A stretch of DNA of 28,859 nt from an uncultured Oribacterium sp. (GTDB lineage: Bacteria > Bacillota > Clostridia > Lachnospirales > Lachnospiraceae). The position numbers and the translations under genes were made by a program. The DNA lies in NCBI GenBank assembly GCA_900770445.1, contig CAAGKO010000003.1, positions 1 to 28,859 on the forward strand, given 5' to 3'. The notes below the pieces were generated by a model. The model was not told the DNA's origin. It saw nothing but the letters and a program-made list of their open reading frames with translations, and made no database searches. The number at the start of each line of letters is the position of its first letter. Position 1 is the first letter of the stretch. Shown piece after piece: positions 16,585 through 24,412 of the stretch.

Positions 16585-18500
16585 TCGATGCCGGCGCGCC
16601 AGGTACCGACCGCCGTTTCGGGATTACGGTGGAAGAAATCATACACCTGCCGCGCGGAGTACTCATCCATCGACGGACAGGCACGGAGCTCATCGAGCCC
16701 GGCCACGCGGATATGGTCAATGTCTCCGAACCGCCGCATGAGTGCCTTCTTCCGTACTTCACCGACCCCCTTGATGTCATCCAGCAGCGAGCGGATCTGC
16801 TTCTGCTCCCGGAGGGAGCGGTGGTAGCTGATGGCGAAGCGGTGCACCTCGTCCTGGATACGCGTCAGGAGCTTAAAAGCCTCGCTGTTCTCCGCGATCG
16901 GCAGCTCCTCGTTCCGGTACAGCAGCGCCCGCGTCCGGTGATGATCATCCTTGACCATACCGACGACCGTGATGCTCGTGATGCCCAGTGACTGCAGTAC
17001 CTCCTCGCAGACATGCACCTGTCCCTTGCCACCATCCATACAGATGAGGTCCGGGAAGTTCGAGAAGGAGCCGAGCTTGTCATCCTTGCCGTCCCGCGCA
17101 TTCGCCTGCATCTCCGAGAGGCCATGCTCGAAGCGGCGCGTCAGCATTTCCCGCATCGAACGGACGTCATCCGGCCCCTGTACCGACTGGATACGGAACT
17201 TCCGGTAGTCGTTGTTCTTCGGCCGGCCGTTCTGGTAGACGACCATGGAACCGACATTGAGCGCACCCATCGTGTTCGAGATATCGTAGGACTCGATGCG
17301 AAGCGGCAGCGTCGGCAGCCCGATCAGCTGCTGCAGCTCCTCGAGGGCCCTCGAGTTCTTCACATCCTGCTCGCGGTACTGCTGACGATAGCGGTTCATG
17401 AGGATGCCGGCGTTCGTGATCGCGAGCTCGACGAGCTTCTCCTTCTTACCGATCTGCGGCGTCACGATGTACACGCGCTTCCCCTTCTCCCGGCTCAGCC
17501 ACTGCTCCAGCACTGCCTTCTCCTCGAGCTCCGTCTGCACGAAGATCTCTCGCGGCACGAACGGGGTGCCATCGTAGTACTGCTCGATAAAGTTCGTCAG
17601 GATGCTCTCGTCACTTTCCTCTGGGTCAATGTCGATGAACTGATGGTCACGGCCGATGATTTTCCCATCGCGGACGAAAAAGATCTGGACGATGCAGTCC
17701 GCGAAGGAACGGCGCATGCCGATGATGTCCCGGTCCTCGGCGTCGTAGGCCACGATCTTCTGTCGGTTCTGAATCGCCTCGATCGCCCGGATCAGATCCC
17801 GCATCTCGAGCGCCGTCTCGAAATCGAGGTTGTCGGACGCGCGCTGCATGCGGCGGGTCAGCTCCTTCACGATATCCTCGTACTTTCCGTTCAGGAAATC
17901 GATGGCCCGGTCCACCTGCAGCTTATAGTCTGCCTGCGACTGCTTCCCGATGCACGGCCCGTCGCACTGGTGAATGTCATAGTACATGCACTTGTTTGCG
18001 AGCGGCGCATCCTCCGTGAACGACTTGTTGCAGTTTCGGATATGAAAGGTCTTCCGGATGAGCTCGATGACCTCATTGACCTGATCGTTCGAGGCATACG
18101 GGCCGAAGTAGCGGGCCCGGTCCTGGTACTGCTTCCGCACCTTTAGGATCCGCGGGTAGAGCTCATTCGTCACCTTGATGTACGGGTAGGTCTTGTCGTC
18201 CTTCAGCAGGGTGTTGTAGCGTGGCTTATGCTCCTTGATGAGATTATTCTCGAGCATCAGCGCCTCGAGCTCCGAATCGACGACGATGTACTCGAAGCGC
18301 TCCACCAGATGCACCATCTGCTGGATCTTCACGGATTTCTTATAAGATTTCTGGAAGTACTGCTTGACGCGGTTTTTCAGCACCTTCGCCTTGCCGACAT
18401 AGATGATCTCATCCTTCGGGCCGTGCATGATATAGACGCCCGGGAGCGCCGGCAGCTTCCGGAGTTCCTCCTCGATATTAAATTTCGTATTATCTCTCAT
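16572..18500 (-). CDS. uvrC: excinuclease ABC subunit C
   Basis: A 642-residue nuclease that makes the dual incisions in nucleotide excision repair with UvrA and UvrB. The N-terminal GIY-YIG domain shows PGVYIM and IIYVGKAKVLKNRVKQYF (residues about 20-50). A cysteine-containing region NCNKSF...CMYYDIHQCDGPCIGK follows, then the UvrB-binding UVR motif (ALEMRDLIRAIEAIQ). Next is the RNase H-like endonuclease domain (RIESYDISNTMGALNVGSMVV, ICMDGGKGQV), and last a helix-hairpin-helix pair (LLDDIKGVGEVRKKALMRRFG). Length is normal. The ATG follows a leuS terminator hairpin by only about 11 bases and has no clear ribosome binding site, so initiation may be weak or depend on leuS read-through. Confidence 0.96.
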   Translation of the reverse strand: MRDNTKFNIEEELRKLPALPGVYIMHGPKDEIIYVGKAKVLKNRVKQYFQKSYKKSVKIQQMVHLVERFEYIVVDSELEALMLENNLIKEHKPRYNTLLKDDKTYPYIKVTNELYPRILKVRKQYQDRARYFGPYASNDQVNEVIELIRKTFHIRNCNKSFTEDAPLANKCMYYDIHQCDGPCIGKQSQADYKLQVDRAIDFLNGKYEDIVKELTRRMQRASDNLDFETALEMRDLIRAIEAIQNRQKIVAYDAEDRDIIGMRRSFADCIVQIFFVRDGKIIGRDHQFIDIDPEESDESILTNFIEQYYDGTPFVPREIFVQTELEEKAVLEQWLSREKGKRVYIVTPQIGKKEKLVELAITNAGILMNRYRQQYREQDVKNSRALEELQQLIGLPTLPLRIESYDISNTMGALNVGSMVVYQNGRPKNNDYRKFRIQSVQGPDDVRSMREMLTRRFEHGLSEMQANARDGKDDKLGSFSNFPDLICMDGGKGQVHVCEEVLQSLGITSITVVGMVKDDHHRTRALLYRNEELPIAENSEAFKLLTRIQDEVHRFAISYHRSLREQKQIRSLLDDIKGVGEVRKKALMRRFGDIDHIRVAGLDELRACPSMDEYSARQVYDFFHRNPETAVGTWRAGIEEKP

Positions 18501-18511
18501 AGTGATGAAAT

Positions 18512-18544
18512 AGCCGGTGGGTGCGCTTTACGCGCCCACCGGCT
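18512..18544 (-). terminator. hairpin after leuS, just before uvrC
   Basis: AGCCGGTGGG pairs with CCCACCGGCT, extended by a GCG/CGC stem around a small loop. On the minus strand only TATTTCATC follows, so termination is likely partial. Read-through would supply uvrC. Confidence 0.6.
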
Positions 18545-18562
18545 CTGGATATTAGTATTGAT

Positions 18563-20980
18563 TTACTTCACGACGAAGTTCAGGATCTTTCCAGGAACGA
18601 AGATCACCTTCACGATGTTCTTGCCCTCGAAGTACTTGTTCACCTGCTCGTTCGCCTTTGCGGCTGCGACGGCATCGTCCTGTGTCGCCTCTGCCGGGAT
18701 GTCGATGTTGCCACGCACCTTACCGTTGATCTGGACGCCCATGTTGATGACGGCATCCTTCGTCTTCGCCTCGTCGTACTCCGGCCATGCGCTCAAGGTC
18801 AGAAGGCCCTCGCCGCCGATGGTCTCATAGATTTCCTCGGTGAGATGCGGCGCAAACGGATGGAGAAGCTTGATAAAGGTGATGAGGTCATCACGGGTGA
18901 TCGCACCGGCCTTCGTGTAGTCGTTGATGAGGGTCATCAGCGCAGCGATCGCGGTGTTGAACTTCATACGCTCGATATCCTCGGAGACCTTCTTGATGGT
19001 CTTGTGGGTCTTCGACTCGAGACTCGGATCCTCCTTCTCGAGGGTCGCGATGTCGGTGAGACCGGCGACACGATCCAGGAAACGCTTCACGCCACGTACA
19101 CCCTCCTCGCTCCATGGCGCGGAAGCGGTGTAGTCACTCATGAAGAGCACATAGGTACGAAGAGTATCCGCACCGTAAAGGTCCACGATGTTCAGCGGGT
19201 CGATGACATTGCCCTTTGACTTCGACATCTTCTCGCCATCCGGTCCGAGGATGAGGCCCTGGTAGGTACGCTTCGCGTATGGCTCCGGTGTCGGCACCTC
19301 CTTGATATCATAGAGGAACTGATGCCAGAATCTCGAGTACAGAAGGTGACGCGTTACGTGCTCCATACCACCGTTGTAGTGGTCGACCGGCATCCAGTAC
19401 TTGAGCTTATCCGGATCTGCGAACGCCTGATCATTGTGCGGATCACAGAAACGGAGGAAGTACCAGGAGGAACCGGCCCACTGCGGCATGGTATCGGTTT
19501 CACGCTTCGCCGCACCACCGCACTTCGGGCAGGTGCAGTTCACGAAGCTGTCGATCTTCGCCAGCGGGGACTGTCCATCGGTACCCGGCTCGAAGTTCTC
19601 GACATCCGGAAGGGTCAGCGGAAGCTCCTCCTCCGGAACAACAACCGTACCGCACTTCGGGCAGTGAATGAGCGGAATCGGCTCACCCCAGTAACGCTGA
19701 CGGTTGAACGCCCAGTCCTTCATCTTATACTGTACGCCCTCGTGACCGATGCCACGCTCGGTGAGAACCTCCAGCATCTTATGGATGGAATCCTTCTTGT
19801 TGGTGAAACCATCGAGGAAGCCGGAGTTCACCATCTCACCATCGCCGGTGTAGGCCTCCTTCGAGATGTCGCCACCCTTGATGACCTCGACGATATCGAC
19901 ACCGAACTTCTTTGCGAAGTCGTAGTCACGCTGATCGTGTGCCGGTACGGCCATGATCGCGCCGGTGCCGTAGCCCATCATGACATAGTCGGCGATGAAG
20001 ATCGGGATCTGCTTACCGGTGATCGGATTGATTGCAGACAGACCCTCGATGCGTACGCCGGTCTTCTCCTTCACGAGCTGTGTACGCTGGAACTCGGTCT
20101 TCTTCGCAGCCTCTTCACGGTAGTTCATGACCGCGTCCCAGTTCGTAATCTGATCCTTGTACTTATCGAGTGTCGGATGCTCCGGAGCGACGACCATGAA
20201 GGTGACACCATAGAGGGTATCACAGCGCGTGGTATAGATCTCGAGCTTGTCATCGACGGCCTTTCCTGCCTGATCGGCGAGCTCGAAGTTCACGAACGCA
20301 CCGGTGCTGCGGCCGATCCAGGAAACCTGCTGCTGCTTGATGGACTCCGGATAATCGACATCATCGAGTCCCTTCAGGAGACGGTCAGCATACTGGGTGA
20401 TGCGGAGGTACCATACGTCCTTCGAGAGCTGTACGACATCGCTGTGGCAGATGTCGCACTTGCCGCCCTGGGAGTCCTCGTTCGAGAGCACGACCTTGCA
20501 GTGCGGGCAGTAGTTGACGAGGGTCTTCGCACGGAATACGAGATTATGCTCATAGAGCTTCTCAAAGATCCACTGGGTCCACTTATAGTAATCCTCATGA
20601 GAGGTTGCGATCTCGCGGCTCCAGTCGAAGGAGAAGCCGACCTTCTCCATCTGATCCTTGAAGTGCTGGATGTTCTTCTCCGTGATGATATGCGGGTGGG
20701 TGTTGGTCTTGATGGCATAGTTCTCTGCCGGCAGTCCGAAGGAGTCGAAGCCCATCGGGAAGAGGACGTTGTAGCCCTGCATTCTGCGCTTACGTGAGAG
20801 CACCTCGACGGAGGAGTATGCCTTGATATGACCGACGTGCATGCCGGCACCGGACGGGTATGGGAACTCGACGAGTCCGTACCACTTCGGCTTCTCGCTG
20901 AAGTCTACCGCCTTGAAGGCCTGGGCTTCTTCCCACTTCGCCTGCCACTTCGGTTCGATCTTTTTAAAATTATACTTCAT
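18563..20980 (-). CDS. leuS: leucine--tRNA ligase
   Basis: An 805-residue class Ia aminoacyl-tRNA synthetase that charges tRNA-Leu. The HIGH-type motif appears as PYPSGAGMHVGH (about residues 40-51). The zinc-binding segments are CPHCKVVLSNEDSQGGKCDIC and CPKCGTV/CPKCGGA. The CP1 editing domain contains the FEIYTTRCDTLYG-like DTLYGVTFMVVAPEH. The KMSKS loop is GEKMSKSKGN, followed by the anticodon-binding domain and the C-terminal extension ending KVIFVPGKILNFVVK. Size fits bacterial LeuRS. A ribosome binding site AAGGGG lies 8 bases upstream. The leader from the promoter is only about 50 bases, so there is no T-box. Confidence 0.97.
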   Translation of the reverse strand: MKYNFKKIEPKWQAKWEEAQAFKAVDFSEKPKWYGLVEFPYPSGAGMHVGHIKAYSSVEVLSRKRRMQGYNVLFPMGFDSFGLPAENYAIKTNTHPHIITEKNIQHFKDQMEKVGFSFDWSREIATSHEDYYKWTQWIFEKLYEHNLVFRAKTLVNYCPHCKVVLSNEDSQGGKCDICHSDVVQLSKDVWYLRITQYADRLLKGLDDVDYPESIKQQQVSWIGRSTGAFVNFELADQAGKAVDDKLEIYTTRCDTLYGVTFMVVAPEHPTLDKYKDQITNWDAVMNYREEAAKKTEFQRTQLVKEKTGVRIEGLSAINPITGKQIPIFIADYVMMGYGTGAIMAVPAHDQRDYDFAKKFGVDIVEVIKGGDISKEAYTGDGEMVNSGFLDGFTNKKDSIHKMLEVLTERGIGHEGVQYKMKDWAFNRQRYWGEPIPLIHCPKCGTVVVPEEELPLTLPDVENFEPGTDGQSPLAKIDSFVNCTCPKCGGAAKRETDTMPQWAGSSWYFLRFCDPHNDQAFADPDKLKYWMPVDHYNGGMEHVTRHLLYSRFWHQFLYDIKEVPTPEPYAKRTYQGLILGPDGEKMSKSKGNVIDPLNIVDLYGADTLRTYVLFMSDYTASAPWSEEGVRGVKRFLDRVAGLTDIATLEKEDPSLESKTHKTIKKVSEDIERMKFNTAIAALMTLINDYTKAGAITRDDLITFIKLLHPFAPHLTEEIYETIGGEGLLTLSAWPEYDEAKTKDAVINMGVQINGKVRGNIDIPAEATQDDAVAAAKANEQVNKYFEGKNIVKVIFVPGKILNFVVK

Positions 20981-21032
20981 AATCTGTATCCCCTTGTGAT
21001 TCAGTTTTTTTATGATTATTCAACAAACTCTG

Positions 21033-21038
21033 ATTATA
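21033..21038 (-). promoter_or_regulatory. extended -10 promoter of leuS
   Basis: TGTTATAAT on the minus strand, with a weak -35 TTCACG 16 bases upstream. The rest of the stretch between leuS and the palindrome element (21039-21102) shows nothing else that I can name. Confidence 0.6.
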
Positions 21039-21102
21039 ACAGAAACTTCGGCCTCGTGAAAGAGCTCTTTTATAACGCATCATCATACGAAGGATAACCC
21101 AA

Positions 21103-21338
21103 GCCGGAGTCCCCGGAGGACAGCCATCGGAAACCATACGGAGAGGTCGTGAAGAATCAAAATCCCATCCCTTAGAAGTACTTGGTGTATCTCTCCTTGG
21201 AACCCTCTGTCAATGCTGAGTTTTTTTCAAAAAAACTCAGCGATTGCAGAGGGCCTAGTACTTCTTAGGGATGGGATTTTAGAGTCTTCCGAGCTCTGAG
21301 TACTGTGTTTCCGATGACTGCCCTCCGGGAACTCCGGC
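21103..21338. repeat. long-palindrome element, copy 2 (about 236 bp), between DUF4015 gene and leuS
   Basis: Same architecture as the copy at 6862-7099. The outer stem is 31 bp (21103-21133 with 21308-21338). Its three C/A oppositions on the plus strand become G-U pairs on the minus strand. The middle stem is 24 bp (21159-21182 with 21257-21280) with one T/T mismatch. It differs from copy 1 by three two-sided changes that keep pairing. The one-sided bulge is 21183-21202 (20 bases) against 3 bases, and the apical hairpin is 21203-21253 with a T7/A7 stem end. The element ends 5 bases past the stop of the DUF4015 gene and is the only 3' structure that gene has. Confidence 0.9.
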
Positions 21339-21343
21339 GCTGC

Positions 21344-22774
21344 TCAGCTTTCGGAAGACTCCGCGGCGGTTTCGATGGCGTCGTTTGCGGCGTCTTCCTT
21401 CGACTGGGCGATGGATTCGAGGGCGGCGGCACGGCTGGCGGATTCGCTTTCCTCTGCGGCGCGGCTCGCGTCGACGGCGGCCTGGGCATCGGCGGCACGC
21501 TTCGCCTTTATCTGCTGATCTTCCTGGGCGGCCTGCTCGTCACTCAGGTAAGCACTCCAGTCGTATTCGTTGCTGGCATTCCAGATGATCCACTCGTCGT
21601 AGCCGGCGTCGTAGACCGCCTGGATCTGCTGGCGGATCTCCGCAGCACCGTAGCGCTTAAAGTTCTGCAGCCAGCTGGCGGTGAAGCCCTGGAGCCACGG
21701 GCGCACGATCGCCTGATGCACGCCTTCGGTATAGTCGAGGGCGAGGTCCTTTCTGGAGGCATTGCACGCGCCGAGAATGGCCTTATATGGTTCGAGATCC
21801 GGGACCTCGAGACCGAAATTTCCGTTTCCATAGTGGGATGGGTAGATCATCGGACACATATAATCGACCGCACCGGCCATCACCGGGTAGTCCTGTCCGA
21901 CAGAGACGGTATCGACGTAGGAGCCGATGATGGTTCCGAAGACGTCGGTAGACATAAATACATTTTTCGCTGCGAGGCGATCGGAGGCGAAGCGGACGAA
22001 CTCGGTGATGATGTCCGTCTTATCCATGCCCTGGGTTTCCTCCTCCGGGTAGACGACGTCGTTCATGCCGCGTTCGGTACAGAAGCGGACGTAGTCGAAC
22101 TGGATCTCGTCGAAGCCGGCGTCGGCGCACTGCTCCGCGACCTGGACCTTATACTCCCAGGCGTCGCGGTTATACGGGTCGACCCAAGCCATGCCGGAAT
22201 TATCCGTGAACACGCTGCCGTCAGCCTTATGGTTCATCCACTCCGGCTTCACGGTCGCGAGGTAGGGGTCACGGAAGGTGACGATGCGGGCGATGGTGTA
22301 GATGCCATGCGCCTTCAGGGTCTTCATCAGGGACGGGAGGTCCGGGATGGTGTCTTCGACGGAGCCGATCTCGTCGATCAGCGGGGAGGACATCCGGTAC
22401 TCGATGCGGCCTTTATCGCCGAGGATGTCGATCACGACGGCGTTCAGCTCGGTCTCATCGATGTGCCCGATGATGTCCTGCATGCGCGAGGAACCGGCAG
22501 TGACTGCCGTAAGGTAGATTCCCTTGACGCGCGTTGCTGTTTTCTGTGGAAGCTTTTTCGTCCAGACCGCCGCTTCTGCTGCGGCGAGACTTTCTGCCTC
22601 TTTCATACTCTCCTTCTGTGCCAGGGACTCGGCGAATCGGGACTCCTCTTCGGATTCGGATTCATATTCCCGGAGCTCGTCGGACTTATTCACGTTATAG
22701 ACCAGCGGGTTCTGCCGCTGACATCCGAGAAGCAGGACACAAAGGATGAGCAGGATGCTACTTAGCTTTTTCAT
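21344..22774 (-). CDS. lipoprotein with DUF4015 putative glycoside hydrolase domain
   Basis: A 476-residue exported protein. The signal peptide MKKLSSILLILCVLLLGC ends in a lipobox with Cys18, so it should be membrane-anchored outside the cell. After a charged linker (about 25-70) comes a TIM-barrel-like domain of the DUF4015 type. It has RVKGIYLTAVTAG, ELNAVVIDILGDKG, EIQFDYVRFCTERG, VFMSTDVFGTI, DYMCPMIYPSHYG and WIIWNASNEYDW. Acidic residues in the D-I-L-G-D and EIQFDYVRF strands are the likely catalytic or binding sites, by analogy with GH13-like barrels. No substrate is known. The C-terminal 60 residues are an Ala/Ser/Glu-rich helix. The frame opens at a TTG (22798), but the ATG at 22774 has GAGG 6 bases upstream and gives a clean signal peptide. 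Confidence 0.86.
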   Translation of the reverse strand: MKKLSSILLILCVLLLGCQRQNPLVYNVNKSDELREYESESEEESRFAESLAQKESMKEAESLAAAEAAVWTKKLPQKTATRVKGIYLTAVTAGSSRMQDIIGHIDETELNAVVIDILGDKGRIEYRMSSPLIDEIGSVEDTIPDLPSLMKTLKAHGIYTIARIVTFRDPYLATVKPEWMNHKADGSVFTDNSGMAWVDPYNRDAWEYKVQVAEQCADAGFDEIQFDYVRFCTERGMNDVVYPEEETQGMDKTDIITEFVRFASDRLAAKNVFMSTDVFGTIIGSYVDTVSVGQDYPVMAGAVDYMCPMIYPSHYGNGNFGLEVPDLEPYKAILGACNASRKDLALDYTEGVHQAIVRPWLQGFTASWLQNFKRYGAAEIRQQIQAVYDAGYDEWIIWNASNEYDWSAYLSDEQAAQEDQQIKAKRAADAQAAVDASRAAEESESASRAAALESIAQSKEDAANDAIETAAESSES

Positions 22775-22809
22775 ATAAAACCTCAACGTTTCGCTCAAAC
22801 TTTTGGGCT

Positions 22810-22837
22810 ATTATACCACTTTCTCGGAAAACGGCAA
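22810..22837 (-). promoter_or_regulatory. sigma-A promoter of the DUF4015 lipoprotein gene
   Basis: TTGCCG, 16-base spacer, TATAAT on the minus strand, with an extended -10 TGG before TATAAT. It lies about 36 bases before the chosen ATG. Confidence 0.72.
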
Positions 22838-22860
22838 ATTTTTAAGGCTTCCGGCCCCCA

Positions 22861-22940
22861 TTTAGCCGATTTTTTCAGGGGTCAGACCCCATTCTGGCTA
22901 AATCCATGGGGCGTCGACCACTACGCGGGGGGCAGACCCC
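22861..22940. repeat. GGGGTCAGACCCC palindrome nested in a second inverted repeat
   Basis: TTTAGCC (22861-22867) and GGCTAAA (22896-22902) flank the 13-mer GGGGTCAGACCCC at 22878-22890. A degenerate second copy GGGGGGCAGACCCC lies at 22927-22940. This is the third site of the repeat type in the window. It lies between the flavodiiron terminator and the DUF4015 promoter. Confidence 0.65.
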
Positions 22941-22959
22941 TTGGCCTCTCTGTAAACGC

Positions 22960-22986
22960 AAAAACCGAAGTCCCGTGGGACTTCGG
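22960..22986 (-). terminator. Rho-independent terminator of the flavodiiron gene
   Basis: CCGAAGTCCC pairs with GGGACTTCGG (10 bp), followed by TTTTTGCG on the minus strand, 14 bases past the stop codon. Confidence 0.88.
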
Positions 22987-23000
22987 CTGAATGTCATCTT

Positions 23001-24203
23001 TTACTGAAGGGAAGCGGCGACGGCATCCGCGAGGGCGTCGAGGGCTTCTGCGCTGAAGGAGGCGGACTTGATGGTGAGGGTGTCACCGATGTACTCGCAG
23101 TTCTTCAGGGTGTCGAACTCGGCCTTCAGGAGCTTGCCGGAGGTCGGAGCCCAGCTGCCGTTTTCGATGATGGAGATTTTCTTATTCTGTACGCTCAGGG
23201 CCTTCATGTCGGCGACGAGGTTTTCCATCTTCGGGAAGAGACCGTTGTTGTAGGTGGTGGCACCGAAGACGAGGTTCGTTACGCGGAAGCACTCGGCGAT
23301 CATCACGGAGACGTCGGTCTTCGATACGTCATAGACCTTGATGTTCTTTACGCCGCGGGCTGCGAGCTTCATGGTGAAGGCATTGATCACCGACTCGGTG
23401 TTGCCGTAGACGGAGTTGTAGAAGACAGCGACGGCCTTCTCTTCTGCTTCGTAGCGGGACCACTTGTCATAGAGGTTCAGGATGAAGCCGAGATCTTCAC
23501 GCCAGATCGGTCCGTGAAGCGGGCAGAGCATCTTGATGTCAATGCCGGCGGCCTTCTTAAGTACGTTCTGTACCTGCATGCCGTACTTGCCGACGATGTT
23601 GGTGTAGTAGCGGCGGGCGTCATCGACGAAGTCCTGTGCCTGATAGTTCAGCTCATCGGCGAAGATGTTGCCGTTGTTCGTGCCGAATACGCCGAAGGCA
23701 TCGGCGGAGAACAGGATGCCTTCTGTCGCATCATAGCTGAACATAACCTCCGGCCAGTGCACCATCGGAGCCATCACGAAGCTGAGCTGGTGCTTACCGA
23801 GGGAAAGGGTGTCGCCTTCCTTTACGACGAGCTTCCGCTCCTCCGGGATCGTCAGCGCGAAGAACTGGGTGATCATCTGGAAGGTTTTTGCATTGCCCAC
23901 GACCGTCGCCTGCGGGTACTTCTCGAGTGCCTCAGCGATAAGTGCGCAGTGATCCGGCTCCATGTGGTTCACGATGAGATAGTCGAGTGCACGGCCATCG
24001 AGCGCCGCCGCCACGTTCTCGAAGAACTGCCGCGATACGGTCTCATCCGCGGTATCGAGGAGCGCGGTCTTCTCGTCCCGGATCACATAGGCGTTATAGG
24101 TCACGCCGCGATCCAGCGGGAAAATGTTCTCAAACAGATGCAGGCGACGATCCTCGACACCTACATAAACGACATCATCTGTAATATTTCGAATAGAATA
24201 CAT
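23001..24203 (-). CDS. fprA: flavodiiron protein (FprA-type O2/NO reductase)
   Basis: A 400-residue cytoplasmic protein that reduces O2 to water (or NO to N2O) and so protects anaerobes. The N-terminal metallo-beta-lactamase-like domain holds the di-iron site: H80-M-E82-P-D84-H85, the His of MVHWPEVMF, the Asp of FSADAFGVFG and the His of CPLHGPIW. The C-terminal flavodoxin domain begins AVFYNSVYGNTESVINAF and continues with FGATTYNNGLFPKMENLV and NGSWAPTSGK for FMN. No rubredoxin domain is fused, so an external electron donor is needed. The frame stays open to 24353, but the upstream 50 residues do not resemble the family. The ATG at 24203 has AAGGAGAG about 7 bases upstream and gives the usual length. 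Confidence 0.94.
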   Translation of the reverse strand: MYSIRNITDDVVYVGVEDRRLHLFENIFPLDRGVTYNAYVIRDEKTALLDTADETVSRQFFENVAAALDGRALDYLIVNHMEPDHCALIAEALEKYPQATVVGNAKTFQMITQFFALTIPEERKLVVKEGDTLSLGKHQLSFVMAPMVHWPEVMFSYDATEGILFSADAFGVFGTNNGNIFADELNYQAQDFVDDARRYYTNIVGKYGMQVQNVLKKAAGIDIKMLCPLHGPIWREDLGFILNLYDKWSRYEAEEKAVAVFYNSVYGNTESVINAFTMKLAARGVKNIKVYDVSKTDVSVMIAECFRVTNLVFGATTYNNGLFPKMENLVADMKALSVQNKKISIIENGSWAPTSGKLLKAEFDTLKNCEYIGDTLTIKSASFSAEALDALADAVAASLQ

Positions 24204-24220
24204 GGCAGTCTCTCCTTTTA

Positions 24221-24239
24221 TCGATGCTTCCAGCATCGA
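24221..24239 (-). other. hairpin directly before the flavodiiron ribosome binding site
   Basis: TCGATGCT and AGCATCGA form an 8-bp stem with a 3-base loop, ending about 2 bases before the AAAAGGAGA of the gene. It is too short to call a riboswitch, but it could affect translation or mRNA life. Confidence 0.5.
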
Positions 24240-24271
24240 ATTGCAGAATTCAAATCGGATCATCGTCAAAT

Positions 24272-24286
24272 CAATAACGATTATCG
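24272..24286. promoter_or_regulatory. candidate PerR/Fur-like operator before the flavodiiron gene
   Basis: CAATAACGATTATCG is a 7-1-7 imperfect palindrome. By hand it matches a Fur/PerR-type box (TGATAATNATTATCA) at 10 of 14 positions. It lies within the leader, about 70 bases before the ATG and downstream of a possible promoter (TATAGA near 24318-24323). PerR control of flavodiiron genes is known in Clostridium; here it is an inference from a degenerate site. Confidence 0.35.
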
Positions 24287-24365
24287 ATTCGAAATTTAAC
24301 ACGTTTTTCGTTTCTTGTCTATACCAATCAGATATGTATGAAAACAAAATCATGACCTAAAAGAA

Positions 24366-24391
24366 AAGCCCGGAGCTTTCACTCCGGGCTT
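24366..24391 (-). terminator. Rho-independent terminator of rpmF
   Basis: AAGCCCGGAG and CTCCGGGCTT around a 6-base loop, followed by TTCTTTTAG on the minus strand, about 20 bases past the rpmF stop. Confidence 0.88.
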
Positions 24392-24412
24392 CTATCTTCT
24401 ATTCGGTGGAGA

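Noticed and set aside
19322..20797. 491-codon plus-strand open frame opposite leuS
   Set aside because: leuS is unmistakable on the other strand, and the antisense frame shows no recognisable protein features.
20981..21102. T-box leader for leuS
   Set aside because: The leader from the likely promoter is only about 50 bases and lacks T-box sequence and an antiterminator; the nearby palindrome lies upstream of the promoter and has no specifier-like context.
24204..24353. N-terminal extension of the flavodiiron frame
   Set aside because: The extra 50 residues do not resemble the family, and a strong ribosome binding site lies just before the internal ATG at 24203.
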